Assembly: GCA_028023455.1 (NCBI GenBank)
Contig: JAQFVV010000953.1
Location: 86,115-150,114, forward strand
DNA from: Epiperipatus broadwayi
Taxonomy: Eukaryota; Onychophora; Udeonychophora; Euonychophora; Peripatidae
Reading direction: 5' to 3'
Length of the DNA: 64,000 nt
The position numbers were made by a program, and so were the translations under genes. The notes beneath the pieces are model-generated. The model ran no database searches and was not told the DNA's origin. It worked only from the letters and a program-made list of their open reading frames with translations. Below are positions 60,001 through 64,000 of the stretch, piece by piece. Numbering within the stretch: the first letter of the stretch is position 1; each line of letters opens with the position of its first letter.

Positions 60001-62745
60001 GTAAAATCTCGTTCAAAAAATGCTACAATAAAATAGGAAAACGCAAGACAACTTCAATAGAAATTGTTATAAAAGCCAGTCAGAAATATAGGTTTATTGG
60101 TGTATATGGAGTTTATTTAATTAAATGAATTAATAATTTTATTATACGATATGTCTAGAAGATTGTATTTTATAATGTACCCAAAAATTATGATTAAAAT
60201 AGTATGATTAGTTTTCAACATGTTAGTAAACTCAGCAAATTTATCTGGAGATAACTAGAAGACAAGTACAAAGAGTGGATTAAAAAGATAAAATAAAATA
60301 AATAAATGAATTCCCTGTATTTATACCTACACATTTCTATTTCAGTTATAAATTAAATTATGGTCACCCAGAAATACACAACTTTATCTCAAGACTAATT
60401 TAAAACAAGTACAAGATTGGAACAAAAATGTATAAATGGACATTAATAATTTGCATGCTTAATTCTTTTTAAAGCAGTGAAGAATCTTTTTTTAATTAAT
60501 CAAAAACTCATTTCCTCAGCTTGCATGCATAATATTGAACCAAGTAATTTATAAAAGCTATGAAGCATAATAATAATTCATTTTTTTTTACATATATATA
60601 AAAACAATTCTATCTCATTAAAATGCAGCAAGAAATCTTTGCATATCCAATGAGCTAAAAAATGTAAATGGTCTGCATATTTATTCTAAAAAAGAAAAAG
60701 ACAGTTCATTTTTCTTTAGATAAAACATATCTGATAATTATCTTAAAAACATAAAAATTCTGAAGCGATATTTCATTTTAAAGCTTTATTTTTAAATCTT
60801 GTCAAATTATTTTATTTTATGTAATGGGTTTTATAGGATATTTGACCTACTATGCTAAATAAAATGTGTCATAGAAAACCAATTTTCTTCCTGGAAGAAA
60901 ATCTATTATCATTGTTCAAAAAAAAAAACGACATGAAAACTTATCATTTATGCTAAAATAGTGTTCATCCAAAAATCTTTGAAAAAGTGATTATGCCTAC
61001 AAATAGGTTAATAATATAAGTAATCATCTTTTTACCTAATGAAAATTTCATTTCATGAGAATGATTATTTAATTTTGTAATGATAATATTATCATTCTGA
61101 GAAAAAGTTTGCTTTATAGGTCATTGTTGTCTAAAATAAATACTATATATATCACATATATATTTCTACAAAATGATCCAATAATAAAATATATTGAAAT
61201 GTGACATTGATCACTGCAATATGGAAAAATGAGGAGAAAGTTTATTTAATATATATAAGTAAAAAAATTCAAAAATTTAAGATGGTTTTAAAATTTGTTT
61301 ATTTTTACTCCTGTTATTTTTTTCTGTTACAATTAAATTAAATTAAAACCTTTTATATAATTATAGAAAGTATTTTTTTCTCATTTTTAATACTAAATTT
61401 ATTTAACTTGTTAATTACATCGAAAAATTGATTACATGCTTTAAATTACATCTTTTTGATTTGATATGTCATTGGGAATTTATGTATGTATTATCTAATT
61501 CTATAGTTAATAGTAAATAATATAAAAAATAATTAAACTTTAGTTTGCTTTTCTCTAGAAAATCCACAAATTAGACTTTAATTTAGTATAACATGAAGTA
61601 TAAAATTTGAGGTAAATCATGATTCTCAGTCCCAGTACTAATATGAACCCTCCTCTACTAGTGGTGAAATCATATCAATGTTTTGGTTTCCAGCTAGTAA
61701 TATCATGATATTCATTTTCTAATAAATATTGGATCTCTAGCTAAGTAATCATGTGACCTCAGGAGAACATGAAAATTGGCAAACCAGCATCTTATTGCAG
61801 TTCATATAGACAACTTCTTTAATTTTCTTTTTCTGTTGTCCCTTCCCTGGTGCAGACAAAATAATCGTCTACTTTAAATATATTTTTATTTTTGTTGATA
61901 TTATATAAACAAAGGTGTTGAAAGTTGAGCAAATAATGCATTTCATCATTAATATAATAATTTACATCTTCTAATTTTTAAATAAATTCTATTATTTAAA
62001 TTTCTGCGGAAACAAAACCAAAGGAACATTTAATCTTATAAGTAATATTAATCTAAAATTTATTTTTAATCCTTATTTTAGTATTAAGGTTAAATGTAAC
62101 ATAATGGTAATGTGAAAAAAAAAATCAATTTCCTTAGAATTTTTTCATGTTGGATATTTGGCCTACTATGTTTGAATTGATCAGTAATCAGCATAAAATA
62201 TAGGTTGAAAAAAATTCAATCAATATTATTTGTAATAGTAAATGCACATGTGAATTTTTTTAAATCAAAAAATCTTATACAGTTTTATACAAAAGATAAA
62301 AGCTAATTGAGATGAATTGTCAATGTTTATATGTGTGAAACAAAAATTTAAATTTGATAACTTTTTTGTGTTGCAACAGAAGAACATAAATGTCTAATAA
62401 TATGCTAATTAGTTATCGGTTACTGTACTCTAAAATTTACATGACCTGGTGTGTTATTTGATTTAGCTTAAGTAATACTTTTAAGGTCTTAACTATTGAA
62501 AATGGTAATATAATAGAATTTTACGTGAAAAGGACATTATGATTTGTTTCATTATTTAATTTTTTTTTGCCAATAGTATCATTGGATAATTTATTACATA
62601 TTTTTTAATGATGATATTACATAAATGAAATGAATTCTTTTTTTACATTAAGATATGTGAGAACAAATAATGAAAGCTTTTTATTGATCTCATAATGCTA
62701 ATCTTCAAATCATAATGTTCAATGTATATATATATATAATATTAT
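57063..62745. other. Long unassigned AT-rich stretch
   Basis: No gene found. The 58,300-59,300 part is purine-rich on the plus strand, and short Lys/Glu-rich pieces can be read in it with many stops, which could be decayed coding sequence or simply composition. Patches at about 61,620-61,850 are less AT-rich and unassigned. An AT microsatellite precedes the next element at about 62,725-62,740. Confidence 0.35.
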
Positions 62746-63204
62746 ATTGAACCAATATTGGTTGGCGGATATAGGAAAAATGGAACCACAATAGATGAGA
62801 TACTACAAACATTCAAAAATAATGGAATACCCACCATAAGGGCAGCCACTTTCAGCCTATATGCATTCTGGTATACCAGATGCATTTTTACACTAGGGAA
62901 CAACATGATAAGGCACCCTAACACCTATAAAAACAAATTGCAAAAAATAAGGGAAAGAGATAGCATTATTGCACCACCTGATATCTTTGCAGCAACATGG
63001 TCTCTTTTTAAAATTCAGGCCACATTATAATAAAGGATATAATAGAAAAGGGCAAAGGCAAACCCAGAGAAATCTGAAGTGCAAAGAGAGACTAGTCAAA
63101 CATACAGACTGTAATATAATTACTGTGTAAACCTATGTATAACAGTATGTATAATCAACAGCCAATGTAAACACTTATTTTTGAATAAAGCTATCTTTGA
63201 AACC

Positions 63205-63208
<4 letters not shown>
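62746..63208 (+). mobile_element. 3' end of a truncated retroelement with microsatellite tail
   Basis: An open frame of about 90 codons (62,758-63,030) encodes protein-like sequence (segments GGYRKNGTTIDEILQTFKNN, AATFSLYAFWYTRC and APPDIFAATWSLFKIQATL) ending at TAA. It has no credible start, being cut off by the AT-rich boundary, so it is the C terminus of a longer protein. An untranslated stretch of about 180 bases follows, with GAATAAAG at about 63,182, and then CTTTGAAACC runs directly into a TAG microsatellite. A 5'-truncated LINE with a simple-repeat 3' tail fits this layout, as seen in I-type LINEs with trinucleotide tails. I do not recognise the protein family itself. Confidence 0.5.
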
Positions 63209-63258
<50 letters not shown>

Positions 63259-63415
63259 CAGTAGCAGTAGTAGCAGTAGTAGCAGTAGCAGTAGTAGTAG
63301 TAGTGGTGGGGGTGGTGGTGGAAGGGTGGTGGTGGTATTGGTAGCCATAGCCATCGCCGTAGCCGTAGCCATTGCTGTAGCCATAGCAGTAGTAATAGTA
63401 GCAGTAGTAGTAGTT
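63209..63415. repeat. TAG/CAG/GTG compound microsatellite
   Basis: Starts as uninterrupted TAG units, passes through AGC/AGT mixtures into GGT units around 63,305-63,335, then GTAGCC- and GCAGTA-type units. All open frames across it (poly-Ser, poly-Tyr, poly-Leu) are artefacts. It follows the element end above directly, so it may be that element's expanded tail. Confidence 0.93.
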
Positions 63416-63632
63416 TCGCAGCAAATCTCTGCTGAGGAAGAAGCAAATCTAAAAGATCTCTGATGTAAGTATATATATTTTTCTTATTTTTTCAACTTGA
63501 TTTTCGCAAAACAAACATAATATAGGACAAATCGAATCATTTTATAATTTAAAAGATTATTTTTGTAAAAATAGTGGTGTGTATTCATATCTTTTTTTTT
63601 AAAAAAACTGACTTGAGTCAGAATAATAAATA
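63416..63632. other. Unassigned sequence with a donor-like site
   Basis: CTGATGTAAGT at about 63,460-63,471 resembles a splice donor. No matching exon could be established. Confidence 0.25.
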
Positions 63633-63797
63633 ATGGCTACTGCACAGTTAAGCATGAGCGAGTTAAGCACCAAAACAAAGTTAACAACATCATTAGTTTT
63701 AACATTGCCAATCTCATATGCAAAAATACTTAAAACAGCAATATTTCAGCACCAACCCAAACACCGCATTTCAGAAGAACAAATACAAACGATATAA
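63633..63797 (+). CDS. Short unassigned open frame near the window end
   Basis: An ATG at 63,633 opens 54 codons (MATAQLSMSELSTKTKLTTS...) to TAA at 63,795-63,797. The composition is less AT-driven than in most of the window. After the stop, a neighbouring frame stays open for some 60 codons (IIWTKKMFDDVMIHF, MVPHMLFEIF), as if the gene were frameshifted or spliced. It could be the beginning of a retroelement ORF1 or an exon, cut off by the end of the window. No domain recognised. Confidence 0.3.
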   Translation: MATAQLSMSELSTKTKLTTSLVLTLPISYAKILKTAIFQHQPKHRISEEQIQTI

Positions 63798-64000
63798 AAA
63801 ATCTTGATCTACATACTCAAGAGGATCAACAACCCCCAACCATAATCTGGACAAAAAAAATGTTTGATGATGTAATGATTCATTTTAACAACATGGTACC
63901 TCATATGCTATTTGAAATCTTTTGCAGATTTTTTTCTGCCAACATCGCTAGTACTTGCAGTCACTGACAATCAATGCTCACTTTATCGTTTTCCAAAAAC

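Noticed and set aside
63175-63463. Four overlapping frames rich in Ser, Tyr, Leu or Val
   Set aside because: All cover the TAG/GGT microsatellite and reflect its period of three.

Overview
This is an AT-rich eukaryotic (metazoan) intergenic window. I see no complete protein-coding gene, no rRNA or functional tRNA gene and no CRISPR array. The evidence for an animal genome is dense interspersed repeats, tRNA-derived SINEs with target-site duplications, LINE, Tigger/pogo and Ty3/Gypsy relics, long AT and trinucleotide microsatellites, and splice-acceptor-like sites in front of short open frames. The repeat style resembles molluscan, particularly coleoid cephalopod, genomes, but that placement is inference and I could not test it.

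Layout. 0-10 kb: mostly unassigned AT-rich DNA with a decayed Ty3/Gypsy gag-protease fragment on the minus strand (3.4-4.5 kb), a nearly perfect 38-bp-stem hairpin at 5.34-5.43 kb, a tRNA-like SINE relic (6.7 kb), a candidate terminal exon (8.75-8.90 kb) and a SINE (9.9 kb). 10-18.7 kb: a heavily decayed LINE reverse-transcriptase relic (10.6-12.5 kb), a hairpin MITE (12.74-12.91 kb), an unassigned coding-like relic on the minus strand (15.4-15.7 kb) and a second candidate terminal exon (17.80-17.93 kb). 18.72-25.94 kb: one complete but inactivated Ty3/Gypsy LTR retrotransposon on the minus strand, with about 1.63-kb LTRs and gag, protease, RT, RNase H and integrase order. It carries frameshifts, stops and lost catalytic residues. 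25.9-36.8 kb: a Tigger/pogo-type transposase relic (27.6-28.4 kb), an array of diverged units of roughly 0.4 kb (29.0-30.0 kb) and a foldback with arms of about 165 bp (31.34-31.68 kb). 36.82-39.01 kb: a CpG-rich TG...CA insertion in an AT microsatellite, probably a solo LTR. 43.4-53.0 kb: a cluster of long inverted-repeat (foldback) elements of three families, two SINEs with clear target-site duplications, and two compound microsatellites that are reverse complements of each other. 54.9-56.7 kb: two same-orientation LINE fragments covering the same protein region. 62.75-63.42 kb: a truncated element 3' end running straight into a TAG-type microsatellite, followed by a short open frame near the window end.

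The window therefore records layered transposon activity rather than a working gene set. The most checkable leads are the long hairpins, which could form double-stranded RNA if transcribed, the two candidate terminal exons, and the coding-like relic at 15.4-15.7 kb. I found no convincing sign of a new multi-gene system.
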